Positions 50,250-59,376 of a stretch of DNA of 64,000 nucleotides are shown here, one piece after another (the stretch's first letter is position 1; each line of letters starts with the position of its first letter). The notes under the pieces are model-generated. The model saw only the letters and a list, made by a program, of their open reading frames with translations, was not told the origin of the DNA and made no database searches. Origin of the DNA: Actinoplanes sp. SE50/110 (GTDB lineage Bacteria > Actinomycetota > Actinomycetes > Mycobacteriales > Micromonosporaceae); the NCBI RefSeq assembly GCF_900119315.1, contig NZ_LT827010.1:4559001-4623000 (forward strand). The letters run 5' to 3'. The translations under genes were made by a program, and so were the position numbers.

Positions 50250-51866
50250 ATGCTCGGTGTCTTGCGACGCCTCCGACTGCGTAGCCGGCTGTTTCTGGCC
50301 TTCGGGCTGTTCTGCCTGCTGGTGGCAGTGATGACCTCGGTGGGGGTCGTGGAGTCGCGGCGGCAGACACACGTAGCCGACGAGGTGGGGCGACTGCAGG
50401 TGCTGACCCGTGACGTCATGCAGCTGAAGTTCTTGAACGCCGACGCCAGCGCCTGGCAGCTGGGTTTCGGCTGGGATTCCTCGCTGATCGGCGGAAAAGC
50501 CGCCGCCGACCCTGAGTCGAGCAACCGTAAAGGCACGCTGGAGGCGTACGAGCTGGTGAAGCGGCAAATCGCCAAGATCGAGGGTGCTGATCTAGCTGCC
50601 GGCGAGCGGGATTCTTTGAACGCGGTCAAGAAACATTTTGCCGACTTCCTCAGTTTCGATAATCAGATCGTCGCCATCATGCGCACCGGCGGCCGGAGCG
50701 CGCCGCAGCGGACGGCGGACCTGATGAACGGGCCCGCCTACGAAACGTTTCAGGCGGTGGGCGAGAACATCGACAAGCTGGCCGACTCAGTCATCGCCCG
50801 CAGCGACGCTGCGCAGCGTGAGACACAGGCGGCGGCCCAGCGCCTGCGGACGGCCTTGTTGATCGGGTGCGGGCTGGCGCTGGTGCTGACCGTGCTGCTC
50901 GGCCTGCTGCTCACGGCAAGCATTGTCCAGCCGGCCGCCAGAGTGGCCAGAGCCTTGCGTGTTCTCGCCGGACGCGACGTCACGCCACGCTTGCCAACCG
51001 ACGGCCGCGACGAGCTGACCGACATGGCGCAGGCATTCAACGAGGCCGGCGACGCGATGCGGCAAATCCTCTCGGGAGTCGGCGAGCGGGCGTCCTCGCT
51101 GGCCGCCGCGTCCCGGGGACTCGCCGACGTCGCCCAGCGCATGGACACGCAGGCGTTCGACACCAGTTCCCAGGCCACGGTCGTGGCCGGTGCTGCCGAC
51201 GAAGTGTCCGGCAACGTGCAGACCATGGCCGGCGCGGCTCAGGAGATGGTGTCGGCCATTTCAGAAATCTCCCGGAGCACCACCTCTGCCGCGGGCGTCG
51301 CTGCGGAAGCGGTCACGTCCGCGCAGCAAACCGCAGAGTCGGTTGCCCAACTGGTCACCGCCAGTGCGGAGATCGGCGCGATCGTCGCGACGATCACTTC
51401 GGTCGCCGAACAGACGAATCTGCTCGCCCTCAACGCGACCATCGAGTCCGCACGAGCCGGCGACGCCGGTAAGGGATTCGCTGTGGTGGCCAGCGAGGTG
51501 AAGGATCTCGCGCAGGAAACCGCACGGGCTTCCGATGACATCATCGCAAAAATCAATGCCATTCAACGAACCACGGAACATGCCACAGCGGCGATCGGCC
51601 GCATCACTGACGTCGTGATGCAGATTGCGGAGCTGCAGGAGAATATCGCCGCGGCCGTCGAAGAACAGTCGGCCACCACCGACGAGATCAACCGTAGCGT
51701 GTCGGAGGTGGCACTGGGCTCCCAGCACATCGCGGACAACGTGGCCAGCGTCGCCGACATAGCCGCGGCGACCACCCGCGACGCCACGTCCACGCGAGAA
51801 GCGGCTCGTGAGCTCGGTGACTTGGCCACTGACTTGGACACTCTCGTCGCCTCGTTCCGGTATTAG
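50250..51866 (+). CDS. Methyl-accepting chemotaxis protein
   Basis: A 538-residue transmembrane chemoreceptor. It has an N-terminal helix (about 13-34), an extracellular four-helix-bundle-type sensor (about 35-200), a second helix (about 203-226), a HAMP domain (about 228-280) and a cytoplasmic signalling domain whose hairpin tip reads ISVAEQTNLLALNATIESAR-like (TSVAEQTNLLALNATIESAR). It should signal to CheA/CheW and implies flagellar or other taxis in this organism. No che genes are adjacent. A decayed C-terminal fragment of a related receptor lies at 55811-55925. Confidence 0.9.
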   Translation: MLGVLRRLRLRSRLFLAFGLFCLLVAVMTSVGVVESRRQTHVADEVGRLQVLTRDVMQLKFLNADASAWQLGFGWDSSLIGGKAAADPESSNRKGTLEAYELVKRQIAKIEGADLAAGERDSLNAVKKHFADFLSFDNQIVAIMRTGGRSAPQRTADLMNGPAYETFQAVGENIDKLADSVIARSDAAQRETQAAAQRLRTALLIGCGLALVLTVLLGLLLTASIVQPAARVARALRVLAGRDVTPRLPTDGRDELTDMAQAFNEAGDAMRQILSGVGERASSLAAASRGLADVAQRMDTQAFDTSSQATVVAGAADEVSGNVQTMAGAAQEMVSAISEISRSTTSAAGVAAEAVTSAQQTAESVAQLVTASAEIGAIVATITSVAEQTNLLALNATIESARAGDAGKGFAVVASEVKDLAQETARASDDIIAKINAIQRTTEHATAAIGRITDVVMQIAELQENIAAAVEEQSATTDEINRSVSEVALGSQHIADNVASVADIAAATTRDATSTREAARELGDLATDLDTLVASFRY

Positions 51867-51931
51867 GAATTCCGCGATAACGGCAGCGAGGAGCCAGTTC
51901 AAGCGGCTACGGATTCCGGAGGCATGTCGCT

Positions 51932-53395
51932 TTAAACGCGATCACGACCGGCGTGCTTTGCCCGGTAAAGCGCGCGGTCTGCACGGCTGACGAGCTCGGC
52001 AGCGCTCTCATGACCGTCCCAGGTGGCCACACCAGCGGAGAAAGTGCACCCCATCGGCGTAGTCGGACGGAGCCTATCCACCGTTATCGTGGCCTCGCCG
52101 AGCGGCGTGCCGGGAAGTAACGCAACGAATTCTTCACCGCCGTATCGGGCGATAAGATCGGCCTCACGCAGGTTCGCTCTCCAGGAAGCTGCGGCCTCGC
52201 GCAGCAGCCGGTCCCCCGCTGGATGGCCGTAAGTATCGTTGAACGCCTTGAAATGATCGACGTCCAAAATCGCCACGGTGACCGGGCTGCCATCGCGGGC
52301 GGCCCGGTTCAGGGCAGCGGGCAGGGCCTCGTCCCACGCCCGGCGGTTGGGCAGGCCGGTCAGCACGTCACGTTCAGCCAGCTCCCGCAGTCGTTGGGCT
52401 TGTCGCTCCACCAGGTGGTTCTGGGCGCGCACCTGCTGCAACAGGAGCGCCATGCGGATGACGACGAGGAGGAAAAGACCAGCGCTGCCCGAAGCGATGG
52501 CATTCGCGTCGGGGACATATCCGCTTGCTGTTCGCGCCTGCCATGCCAGTAGAACGGGAGCTATCAGGACGGCAGCAGCCAAGAACACCAGCCGTATCGC
52601 CGATGTCGGGCGTCGCGGAGCGGTGGTGGGCTGCCCGACCTCGACCATGTTCGGATGCAGCGCTGCCGCCCCTAGCGTGACGTATGCGATCAGAAATCCG
52701 ATATCGACCAGCCGGCTGGCGACCTCACCGGGATCGTAGGAGGTCCGGTCGGCGATGAGCCATGTGTAGTCGCCAACGAGGGTGACTGCTATCCGACTGA
52801 TGATCAGAAAGAATGCGGTGTTGCGAGCACCGTTCACGGTGAGCAGGCACGCCACCATCGCCAGCAACAGCAGATCCACCGTGGGAAAGGCGACCATCAT
52901 CGCCTGCGCCCATCTACCCAGCGAGGCGTCCCTGGCTGCGGGCTTGATGAGGAATATCCAGCTGAGTAGGGCGAAGGCGCTTGCGATGATCGCCGAGTCG
53001 ACGAACGCGGCGTGATCACTGCTGCGGCGGCGCCTACGCAGCAGGCCGAAAAGCCCGGCTGCCACGGCAAGGTCGCTGGTCAGGTACAGCGCTTCAGGCG
53101 GTCCAGGCCACGAGGCGTTGTGCAACACGGCTTGCCGGTAGTCGTACATGATGTCGCCCGCAACGGTGCCCAGCTGGCCCGCGGCAAGCAGCCACCAGCT
53201 TCCCGCCGCTCGAGGCCGGTTGCGGAGGATGCCAAGGATCACCGCTACGGTGCCGCCGACGCCAATCCCGTCGAAATAACATCTCGGAAGTCCATCACCG
53301 GGCAGCAACGGATACGCCATAACCACGAGCAGGCCGATTCCGGCGAACCAAGCCCAAGCTGGTCCCTGGGCTCGCCCCATCCGTTTCGCAGGCAC
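51932..53395 (-). CDS. Membrane GGDEF diguanylate cyclase with I-site
   Basis: A 487-residue protein with about eight to ten membrane helices (residues about 10-310), a short coiled-coil (about 315-340) and a GGDEF domain whose motif is GGEEF at 419-423. GGEEF variants are normally active. The allosteric I-site RxxD (READ) sits exactly five residues before it, so product inhibition by cyclic di-GMP is expected. The N-terminal membrane part resembles other actinobacterial membrane-sensor cyclases of unknown ligand. It is convergent with the chemoreceptor gene. Confidence 0.88.
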   Translation of the reverse strand: MPAKRMGRAQGPAWAWFAGIGLLVVMAYPLLPGDGLPRCYFDGIGVGGTVAVILGILRNRPRAAGSWWLLAAGQLGTVAGDIMYDYRQAVLHNASWPGPPEALYLTSDLAVAAGLFGLLRRRRRSSDHAAFVDSAIIASAFALLSWIFLIKPAARDASLGRWAQAMMVAFPTVDLLLLAMVACLLTVNGARNTAFFLIISRIAVTLVGDYTWLIADRTSYDPGEVASRLVDIGFLIAYVTLGAAALHPNMVEVGQPTTAPRRPTSAIRLVFLAAAVLIAPVLLAWQARTASGYVPDANAIASGSAGLFLLVVIRMALLLQQVRAQNHLVERQAQRLRELAERDVLTGLPNRRAWDEALPAALNRAARDGSPVTVAILDVDHFKAFNDTYGHPAGDRLLREAAASWRANLREADLIARYGGEEFVALLPGTPLGEATITVDRLRPTTPMGCTFSAGVATWDGHESAAELVSRADRALYRAKHAGRDRV

Positions 53396-53592
53396 GCTGA
53401 CTCATCGGCTGGAGCACGGCGATGCTGAGCACGTCGTGGCGGAGCCGACAGCCCCCGAAGCATCTACCGAGTGATGCGCGTTCGGATGCCCACGCCAGCT
53501 GAGCCCCATCGAGCAGCTACTCGGCCCAGCTACGAGGCGTTCGCCGTGCCCTTCTCTCCCGAGCGAGCGAGACTGGCCGATCTCACACCTGC

Positions 53593-53850
53593 TTGGTGAA
53601 CCCATCGGTGCAGCTCCGGGCTGGTGATCAAGTTTCATTGTCGGCGTCGCTCGATCCCGGCGAGGTGGCGGTCACGGCAACAGTCCACGACGTCAGCCCA
53701 GCGGCCAAAGGCCAGCGGCAGCATGTCGTGTTCGAATTTCGCGCTGACGAAGCCGTCGCAGGGACTATCCGCCAGCACGTCCTGGCATGGGAGATCGCTC
53801 AGCGATGCCGGGCCGCCTATCTCCGACGGGTCCATTCGGGCCACGACACA
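53593..53850 (+). pseudogene. PilZ-like domain remnant
   Basis: This frame encodes GDQVSLSASLDPGEVAVTAT, then VHDVSPAAKGQRQHVVFEF and VAGTIRQHVLAWEIAQRC. The pattern (two short beta strands, a hydrophobic VVFEF strand and a final IRQHVL-x-x-EI-x-QR helix) recalls cyclic di-GMP-binding PilZ domains. The N-terminal RxxxR motif is missing and sequence after about 53835 becomes Arg/His/Ser-rich, so the gene looks degraded. The frame starts at a TTG/GTG pair without a clear ribosome site. Its place between two diguanylate cyclase genes fits a cyclic di-GMP link. Confidence 0.35.
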
Positions 53851-54007
53851 TGCCGAGCAAGGGCTTCACGATTGCACACCCGATCCGGCGCAGCCTGCGG
53901 CAAGTACGCGGGAACGAGCGGGGGCAGTTGTTCGCCGCACAGGACTGCCCGACGATGGCCAGCTACGTCACCCAGCGCGATCGCCGGAAGTCATTGCCAG
54001 CGAGTCA

Positions 54008-55651
54008 TCATCTTGCCTGTACGACTTGATTCTTGCCGCCCCCCTTTGCCTGGTACATCGCCTCGTCGGCACGCCGAAGCAGTGCGTCGAGGTCTCCGCT
54101 GAACGGTTCGCGGGTGGCGATGCCAACGCTGGCGGTAACCATGGCTGTACCGTTGCTCAGTGATACCGGTGCGGCCAGGCACCGCACGATGCGTTCCGCG
54201 ATGACGGCAACATCCTCGACAGCCTGCATCGGATCGGCGAGCACCGCGAACTCGTCGCCGCCAAGGCGCGCCAGTGTGTCAGAGGCCCGGACGCAGGAGC
54301 GCAGACGCTCGGCAACGGTCACCAGCAGAGCGTCGCCCGCCGCGTGGCCCAGCCGATCGTTGACGGCCTTGAAACCGTCGAGATCGATGTAAAGCACCGA
54401 CAGGGAGGTCTTGAGCCGGTCTTGCCGGATCAGCGCGTGCCGCGCTCGATCATGGAACAGTGTCCGGTTGGCGAGCCCCGTCAGCGAGTCGTGAAACGCG
54501 AGCATCTCGAGTTCCTGCTCGCGCAGCTGTAGCCGTTCGACGGTACTGCGGAGCTTTCCCGCCAGCAGAATGTTGTCCCACAACGCCACCACCTGCCGAA
54601 CCATCACCAGCAGCGCAAAACCCAGACCGAGGAGTAGTAGTTCCTTGGGCACGGAGCCGTCCCGGGCGACCAGGAACACCGTGGTGACCAGCGCTGCTGC
54701 GAAAGGCAGGTAAGGCGTGGTCACACCAACCACCGTCGCCCGCGTCGGCACGGTCGCGGCTCCGGCGTCGCTGGCTACGGAACGCGCGCGGGCTTGGCCC
54801 GCAGGCCGTTCCTGCATCGCGGCGAGGTACCAGACACCCCACCCCATGGCCAGATAGCCGATGACCCAACCGGCGTCGGTGACCGATTCGCCGGATACGT
54901 AGAGGCCGAGGTGAGCCAGGTACGCGAAGCCGCTGTCTCCGACAGCCAAGGCGAGCGCGCCCAATCCGATGGTCAGCCGTGGGCCGCGATATTGGGTGCC
55001 GGCCTGTGCGACGACGAGCAAGGCGATGCTGCCGGTGATCAGATCAACGATCGGGTACAGGAGCAGCAGGGTCCACTCCATCGCCGATCCAGCGCCCCCG
55101 CGCACGATGGGCCCGAGCACCAGTGCCCAGCTCACGTACAACAGAGCGCAACCGATCATGGCGGCATCGAGTGCAGTCTGGAGACGCCGGCGTTGCCGTG
55201 GCGCAAGGATCGCTATGGCGGCAACGAGGAGCAACGAGGAGCATACATACGCGACGTCCGCCGGTGCCGGGAACGGCTGGCCGTGTTCTGGGTGCAGTTC
55301 ATAGCTGAAGTACATGGTCTGGCCGATGGCGAAACTGACCATCGAGCCGATCAGCAAGGCGGCACCCCGCCGCGAGGATGTGGTCAGGCGACGGAACCCG
55401 AGCGCTGCAACGGTGGTGGCGGTCACGGCCGCGCCGATCATCATCAGGTTGCTCATGATCATCATTGCGCGGCCGGACATCGGCTGGGCCATCAGTAGCC
55501 AGCAGTAAGAGACCAACACGACACCGCAAACGGTGACCCCGAGTCGGGCAGGACAGGCCGACCGCCAGGAACCCGCCTGGCGACCCGGCTGTGTGTCTCC
55601 GCTCAAGACATCAACTGCTCGTGGTGGCTTCACAGTCAGACCGTTCGGCAT
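54008..55651 (-). CDS. Membrane GGDEF diguanylate cyclase with I-site
   Basis: A 547-residue protein with about ten membrane helices (residues about 35-385), a linker helix (about 385-410) and a GGDEF domain with an intact GGDEF at 464-468. The inhibitory I-site RxxD (RASD) sits five residues before it. It should make cyclic di-GMP in response to an unknown membrane-sensed cue. It is on the same strand as the cyclase at 51932 but separated by about 610 bases with a PilZ-like remnant. An MCP fragment lies just upstream of its start. Confidence 0.88.
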   Translation of the reverse strand: MPNGLTVKPPRAVDVLSGDTQPGRQAGSWRSACPARLGVTVCGVVLVSYCWLLMAQPMSGRAMMIMSNLMMIGAAVTATTVAALGFRRLTTSSRRGAALLIGSMVSFAIGQTMYFSYELHPEHGQPFPAPADVAYVCSSLLLVAAIAILAPRQRRRLQTALDAAMIGCALLYVSWALVLGPIVRGGAGSAMEWTLLLLYPIVDLITGSIALLVVAQAGTQYRGPRLTIGLGALALAVGDSGFAYLAHLGLYVSGESVTDAGWVIGYLAMGWGVWYLAAMQERPAGQARARSVASDAGAATVPTRATVVGVTTPYLPFAAALVTTVFLVARDGSVPKELLLLGLGFALLVMVRQVVALWDNILLAGKLRSTVERLQLREQELEMLAFHDSLTGLANRTLFHDRARHALIRQDRLKTSLSVLYIDLDGFKAVNDRLGHAAGDALLVTVAERLRSCVRASDTLARLGGDEFAVLADPMQAVEDVAVIAERIVRCLAAPVSLSNGTAMVTASVGIATREPFSGDLDALLRRADEAMYQAKGGGKNQVVQAR

Positions 55652-55810
55652 TCAGGCCTGCCTGCGAAGTGCCAGCCGGTTGCAAATCGCGGCGGCCCGT
55701 ACCTGTCGCTGATCGGCTTGAAACCGGATCGGCGCATGCTGGGCTCCCCGGTCAGGCCGCTCGGGTTTCGGCCCTCATCTGTTGACTGCACACCACCGGA
55801 TGGGGAGCGA

Positions 55811-55925
55811 TCAGTGGCGGAAGCTGTTGACGGTGGCCGTGAGTTCCCCGGCGAGCACGGTGAGGTCGGTGGCTGCCTGCTGGGTGGCCTTGGCGCCGTC
55901 GGCAGTGGTGGCCGCGACCTGCGCC
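55811..55925 (-). pseudogene. C-terminal fragment of a chemotaxis receptor gene
   Basis: The minus strand encodes AQVAATTADGAKATQQAATD, then LTVLAGELTATVNSFRH and a stop at 55813-55811. It aligns with the last ~38 residues of the intact receptor (DIAAATTRDATSTREAAREL, ending VASFRY). No upstream receptor sequence remains, so this is a deletion relic of an MCP gene. The surrounding 55652-56085 region otherwise shows no gene. Confidence 0.68.
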
Positions 55926-56085
55926 ACTTGCGGTCGTCATGGGCTCTTTCTGCTGACGCTGGACTCCGGGCCAAAGGCAGGCGTTAAACGGGTGCGGCAT
56001 GCGGCGCCATAGCGGTGCGCGGACCCGACCGACCGGTGTTGCCGCACGCCGCTCCCCGCCTCGCCCATGCGAGACAATGGGCGGC

Positions 56086-56673
56086 ATGCCGTACCACGTC
56101 CACCGCGAGCCGGTGCCGCCGGAGAAGGGGCGGACCGGGGCTTGGACGCGTTTCGGCATCAGCGCCGCGTGGGGTGTCGTGATGCTGGCGTTCTTCGCGA
56201 CGTCCGTGCTGGCCTCCATGATCGGCGTCGGTCTTCTGCTGGAGACCCCACCGCTGACCGGACTCGCCGGGTTCCACACCGACGAACTGGTTGAGGCGGC
56301 CGGTGTCACTTCCGGCATAGCGGCGGTGATGGCCTGTCGTCGAGCGCGGATGTGGTGGCTCCGGGCACGACTACGCAGGCTGCGCCGCCACGGTGTCTGC
56401 GCTACGGCGAAGGTGACCAACCGTGAGCTGGTCCAGACGGTCAACCCGCGGGGCCCCGATGTCTGCCAGTACACGATTTCAGTGCACTGGCATGAGGCCA
56501 CCGCAGAACACGGGGGACAGCGGCGTTACCGGTTTTTCGGCTCCGCCCGTGACGATTTCCTGAAGCGGACCGCGTCCGGCGCCGCCGTGACCGTCTACCA
56601 CCCGCCGGGCCGGCCGCGTCGATTCCTCATCGACATCCCCTATGCCCCGACCGTCGCCGACTTCTTCCTATGA
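56086..56673 (+). CDS. Membrane protein of unknown function (DUF3592-like)
   Basis: A 195-residue protein with two N-terminal membrane helices (about residues 20-47 and 60-80), a basic segment (RRARMWWLRARLRRLRRHGV) and a C-terminal domain with VCATAKVTNRELV, YTISVHWHEA and VTVYHPPGRPRRFLID. The late pattern recalls DUF3592-type proteins, which are common in actinomycetes and uncharacterised. ATGs at 56086 and 56077 are alternatives. No operon partners. Confidence 0.65.
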   Translation: MPYHVHREPVPPEKGRTGAWTRFGISAAWGVVMLAFFATSVLASMIGVGLLLETPPLTGLAGFHTDELVEAAGVTSGIAAVMACRRARMWWLRARLRRLRRHGVCATAKVTNRELVQTVNPRGPDVCQYTISVHWHEATAEHGGQRRYRFFGSARDDFLKRTASGAAVTVYHPPGRPRRFLIDIPYAPTVADFFL

Positions 56674-56748
56674 CCGCTGCGAAGATGACCCGGCTCACGC
56701 CTTGCTCGGCACTGAGCGCCCTGAGGTCCGGCGGCCGATAATGACCGC

Positions 56749-57249
56749 ATGCCTGTCGTGGAAGCCGTGATCGTTGTCCCCGTGACCCCGGACGTCGCGT
56801 TTGCTGTATCCCAGACCGCCGCACCGTTGCGTTACCGCTGGGATCCGTTCGTCCGCGAACAGCACTTCATCGATGGCGCGACTGATCCTGGCAAGGGCGT
56901 GCGCACCTTCACGCGTTCACGGCACGGCATCGTCATGATCAGCGAGTACGTGTCCTTCGCCCCGCCGAGCCATGTCGGCATGAAAATGGTGCGCGGTCCG
57001 TGGTTCTTCGACGTGTTCGCGGGCGGCTGGCGATTCGCGCCCGCCCCGGATCTGCCCGATCACACCGTGGCGACGTGGCGGTACCATTTCCGCTGCCGCC
57101 CGGCGATATTGCGCCCCGTCGCCGAACGGATCGGTACGTGGCTGCTGGGCCATGACATCCGGCGCCGCATCGAAGGATATGCGCGCGGTTGTGAGGACCC
57201 TGAGGTGCTGGCCGCGGTCCGACAAAGTCTCGACGATCACGCCGTTTAA
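56749..57249 (+). CDS. SRPBCC-family protein
   Basis: A 166-residue protein with the START/SRPBCC pattern: an opening beta strand VVEAVIVVPVTPDVAFAV, a middle WDPFVREQHFIDG, and a C-terminal helix WLLGHDIRRRIEGYARGCED. These proteins have a deep hydrophobic pocket and bind lipids or small aromatic molecules; the ligand is unknown here. It stands alone, 75 bases after the membrane-protein gene. Confidence 0.8.
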   Translation: MPVVEAVIVVPVTPDVAFAVSQTAAPLRYRWDPFVREQHFIDGATDPGKGVRTFTRSRHGIVMISEYVSFAPPSHVGMKMVRGPWFFDVFAGGWRFAPAPDLPDHTVATWRYHFRCRPAILRPVAERIGTWLLGHDIRRRIEGYARGCEDPEVLAAVRQSLDDHAV

Positions 57250-57289
57250 GGATCCGGATCCGAAGTGGCCTCGGATGGCGAAGCCGCGC

Positions 57290-57400
57290 CAAGCGGCGGT
57301 CGTCTGCCGTGTCACGCCGGTACGGCTCAGGCGACGTGCCTCGGATGCGGTACTACACCGCGGCGGGTGCACGCCCGCTACCAGCGCCGGCTGTCGGAAC
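57290..57400 (+). pseudogene. ISL3-family transposase N-terminal remnant
   Basis: The frame encodes GTAQATCLGCGTTPRRVHAR followed by YQRRLSEPRVN. The C-x-x-CG zinc finger followed by RVHxRYxRRL is characteristic of the N-terminus of ISL3-family transposases. The rest of the transposase is not found in any frame and no inverted repeats are recognised, so this is a decayed insertion-sequence fragment. It occupies the 57250-57580 gap, which holds no other gene. Confidence 0.5.
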
Positions 57401-57579
57401 CACGCGTCAACGCGGTTGGCCGCCGTCGCCCCAGCCCGTCGGCGGCCCAGCGTGTATCGGCCTGTTCGCGCACGCTGGGCTGATCAAGTGTCCGGGAAGC
57501 GATCGGCCCGGATCTGTCGGCATCGCTGCCCAGCCAGCTGGCGGTTGGGCTGGTGCCCGTGAGGCGCTTGGGCAGTGGG

Positions 57580-57627
57580 CTGTTCGCGGCTGCGGCGGCG
57601 CGGTACGCCGCAACCGCGAACAGTTTT
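57580..57627 (+). terminator. Strong hairpin terminator with T-run
   Basis: CTGTTCGCGG (57580-57589) pairs with CCGCGAACAG (57614-57623), an inner 7-base stem (57591-57597 with 57606-57612) extends it, and TTTT follows at 57624-57627 on the plus strand. It sits between a plus-strand SRPBCC/IS segment and the convergent secreted-protein gene. Confidence 0.75.
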
Positions 57628-57633
57628 CTGGGG

Positions 57634-58299
57634 TCAGTCGTTACAGGGCACGCTGGACAGCATCAGCCGGGTGGAGTTCCAGCCGGGGTCCGCCACGTTG
57701 CTCAGGTAGCCGTTCGACTCCCGCGGGAGGTGCATCCGCTGGGTGACGACGAGGGTCTCCGCCGTGCCGCAACCGCCGATCAGCGCCCTGTCGCTCGGCA
57801 GGCCGTTCAGCTGCCAGTTCTCGCCCAGCGTGGTGGGGCCGCTGATCGTGGTGGTGAGGTTGGTGTGGCCGCTCGGTGAGCTGACGCTGGTAGTCGCGGT
57901 GCCGGAGGTGCCGGCTGCCAGACGACTCTGGCCGGCCATCCATAGGTTCGTCAGGTTGTACGCCCGGCCCTGGGCGGCGGTGACCGTCAGGGAGAACGTG
58001 CACCACAGGTCGGTCGTGACTGCCCGGTCCGGGTCCAGGCCCGCGCCCAGGGCGTCGCCGTGGGCGTAGTACGCGCTCGAACCGTCCCCGAGTGCGTGTC
58101 GGGGCAGGACGGTGCCGCGCGGCCCGCACACGTCCCGGCCGACAGTGTTGCCGCGGGCGTCGCGGGTGCCGCCACCGAGGACAGTGAGGTCACTGACGGC
58201 AAGTGCCGGTTCTGCGGGTTCGGCGGCGGCCGGGCTCACCGTGCCGGCGAGACCGGCAAGAACGGTGGCGACGGACACAGCGATTTTCGTAGTGCGCAA
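57634..58299 (-). CDS. Secreted protein of unknown function
   Basis: A 221-residue protein with a clear signal peptide (MRTTKIAVSVATVLAGLAGT, cleavage after an AxA near residue 26). The mature part is beta-rich and Thr/Ser/Gly-rich with cysteines in GRDVCGPRG, TDLWCTFSL, GGCGTAETL and the C-terminal VPCND, probably forming disulfides. I do not recognise the family. It is monocistronic, with its own hairpin just beyond the stop. Confidence 0.7.
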   Translation of the reverse strand: MRTTKIAVSVATVLAGLAGTVSPAAAEPAEPALAVSDLTVLGGGTRDARGNTVGRDVCGPRGTVLPRHALGDGSSAYYAHGDALGAGLDPDRAVTTDLWCTFSLTVTAAQGRAYNLTNLWMAGQSRLAAGTSGTATTSVSSPSGHTNLTTTISGPTTLGENWQLNGLPSDRALIGGCGTAETLVVTQRMHLPRESNGYLSNVADPGWNSTRLMLSSVPCND

Positions 58300-58623
58300 G
58301 GGATCCTCCTGCTGGATTGCTCACGCCGTGGACTCGTGATCCACGGCCATGCGATGTGCTGGTGACGGTCTTACAACGACAGTGGACGCTGAAGCGTCCG
58401 AGAGGGCGGAGCGCGTCTCCACCCTTGTGCGGGGCAGACGAAGACGACCCGGACGGGTGTCATGCCGGCTCGGTGTCAGACATCTTGGACCCGCTTTGCC
58501 GCAAGCGTCCCGGGACGGAAGGTACAGGGCTGGCCCACGACTTCCGGGTCGGAGATGAGCCCGCCGGGACTCGGCGCCGTCCGGCCCGCTTGGCCCCGCA
58601 GCGAGACCGCGGCGCCGATCAGG
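58300..58623. other. Intergenic region
   Basis: About 325 bases between two minus-strand secreted-protein genes should carry the promoter of the gene ending at 57634. No convincing ORF, operator or RNA is seen. Confidence 0.45.
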
Positions 58624-59070
58624 TCAGCCTCGCGGGCGGTACGGCGTGTAGGTGACGCGGAGGTCCTGAACCTTGCTGTGCCAGGGGCAGTACCGCGTGT
58701 AGCTGTTCGGGTCGCCGGCGACGTAGCTGGGCGCGCCGTCGCAGAGTTCCATCGACTGGTCGACGAAGCTGACGTCGGCCGGGTCCAGGTGCCAGGTGTA
58801 ACCCTTGTTGACGTCCGCACCGGTGTATACGACCCGCCCGTTGATGTGCTGGTTGGTGACGCCCTGCATATTGTCCGTAGCGGCGCGGACGTCGGCCGGG
58901 TCGGTCAAGCGGGCCTGGAAGTACTCCGCGCCATGGCCGCTGTCGACGCGGATGGTGGCGATGTAACTGACCTGGATGTCGGCCGCGGCGGCGCTGCCCG
59001 GTGGGACGGCACCGACCACAGCCGCGGCGCCGGTAGCGATGGCCAGCACGCGCCTCGTTGCTCTGTTCAT
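58624..59070 (-). CDS. Secreted BP74-like (calmodulin-binding-protein-like) domain protein
   Basis: A 148-residue exported protein with a signal peptide (residues 1 to about 29). The mature domain matches the BP74 N-terminal-type pattern: EYFQARLTDPADVRAATDNM, INGRVVYTGADVNKGYTWHL with DPADVSF, SMELCDGAPSYV and RYCPWHSKV. This family is named from a eukaryotic calmodulin-binding protein; the bacterial role is unknown. The two cysteines are in conserved places and may form a disulfide. The gene stands alone. Confidence 0.72.
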   Translation of the reverse strand: MNRATRRVLAIATGAAAVVGAVPPGSAAAADIQVSYIATIRVDSGHGAEYFQARLTDPADVRAATDNMQGVTNQHINGRVVYTGADVNKGYTWHLDPADVSFVDQSMELCDGAPSYVAGDPNSYTRYCPWHSKVQDLRVTYTPYRPRG

Positions 59071-59376
59071 GTCAATGTAGACGTTCGCCGAGGCCGCCTA
59101 CGTTTCCTGCAGCGATGTTGATCACAATGGGTGCCCACTCGCGGATGTGTCCCGGGCGCCGGATGGTGACCGCCTCACCACCGGGCGCAGGACCGCTGCG
59201 ACGCCGTGACGTTCGCGCCCACCGTTCTCCTGGCAAATATGTGCGGTGTGAGGGCAGAGTTCGCGCGCCCCAGGATGGGCAGTGAGACAGGAGCGCGGTG
59301 GCGATTGGTGTGCTTTCCATTGCCGCCGGGTTCGTGCAAACCTCATCGGCTGCCCGCGACCGGAGCCGGCGCTCAC
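59071..59376. other. Intergenic region upstream of BP74-like gene
   Basis: About 300 bases contain no recognised gene. The part next to 59070 must contain the promoter of the BP74-like gene, and the far end runs into a long palindrome at 59377. Confidence 0.45.

Noticed and set aside
57634..58299. DUF4360-type secreted protein assignment
   Set aside because: Cysteine spacing and the opening motif do not fit my recollection of that family, so it is left as unknown.
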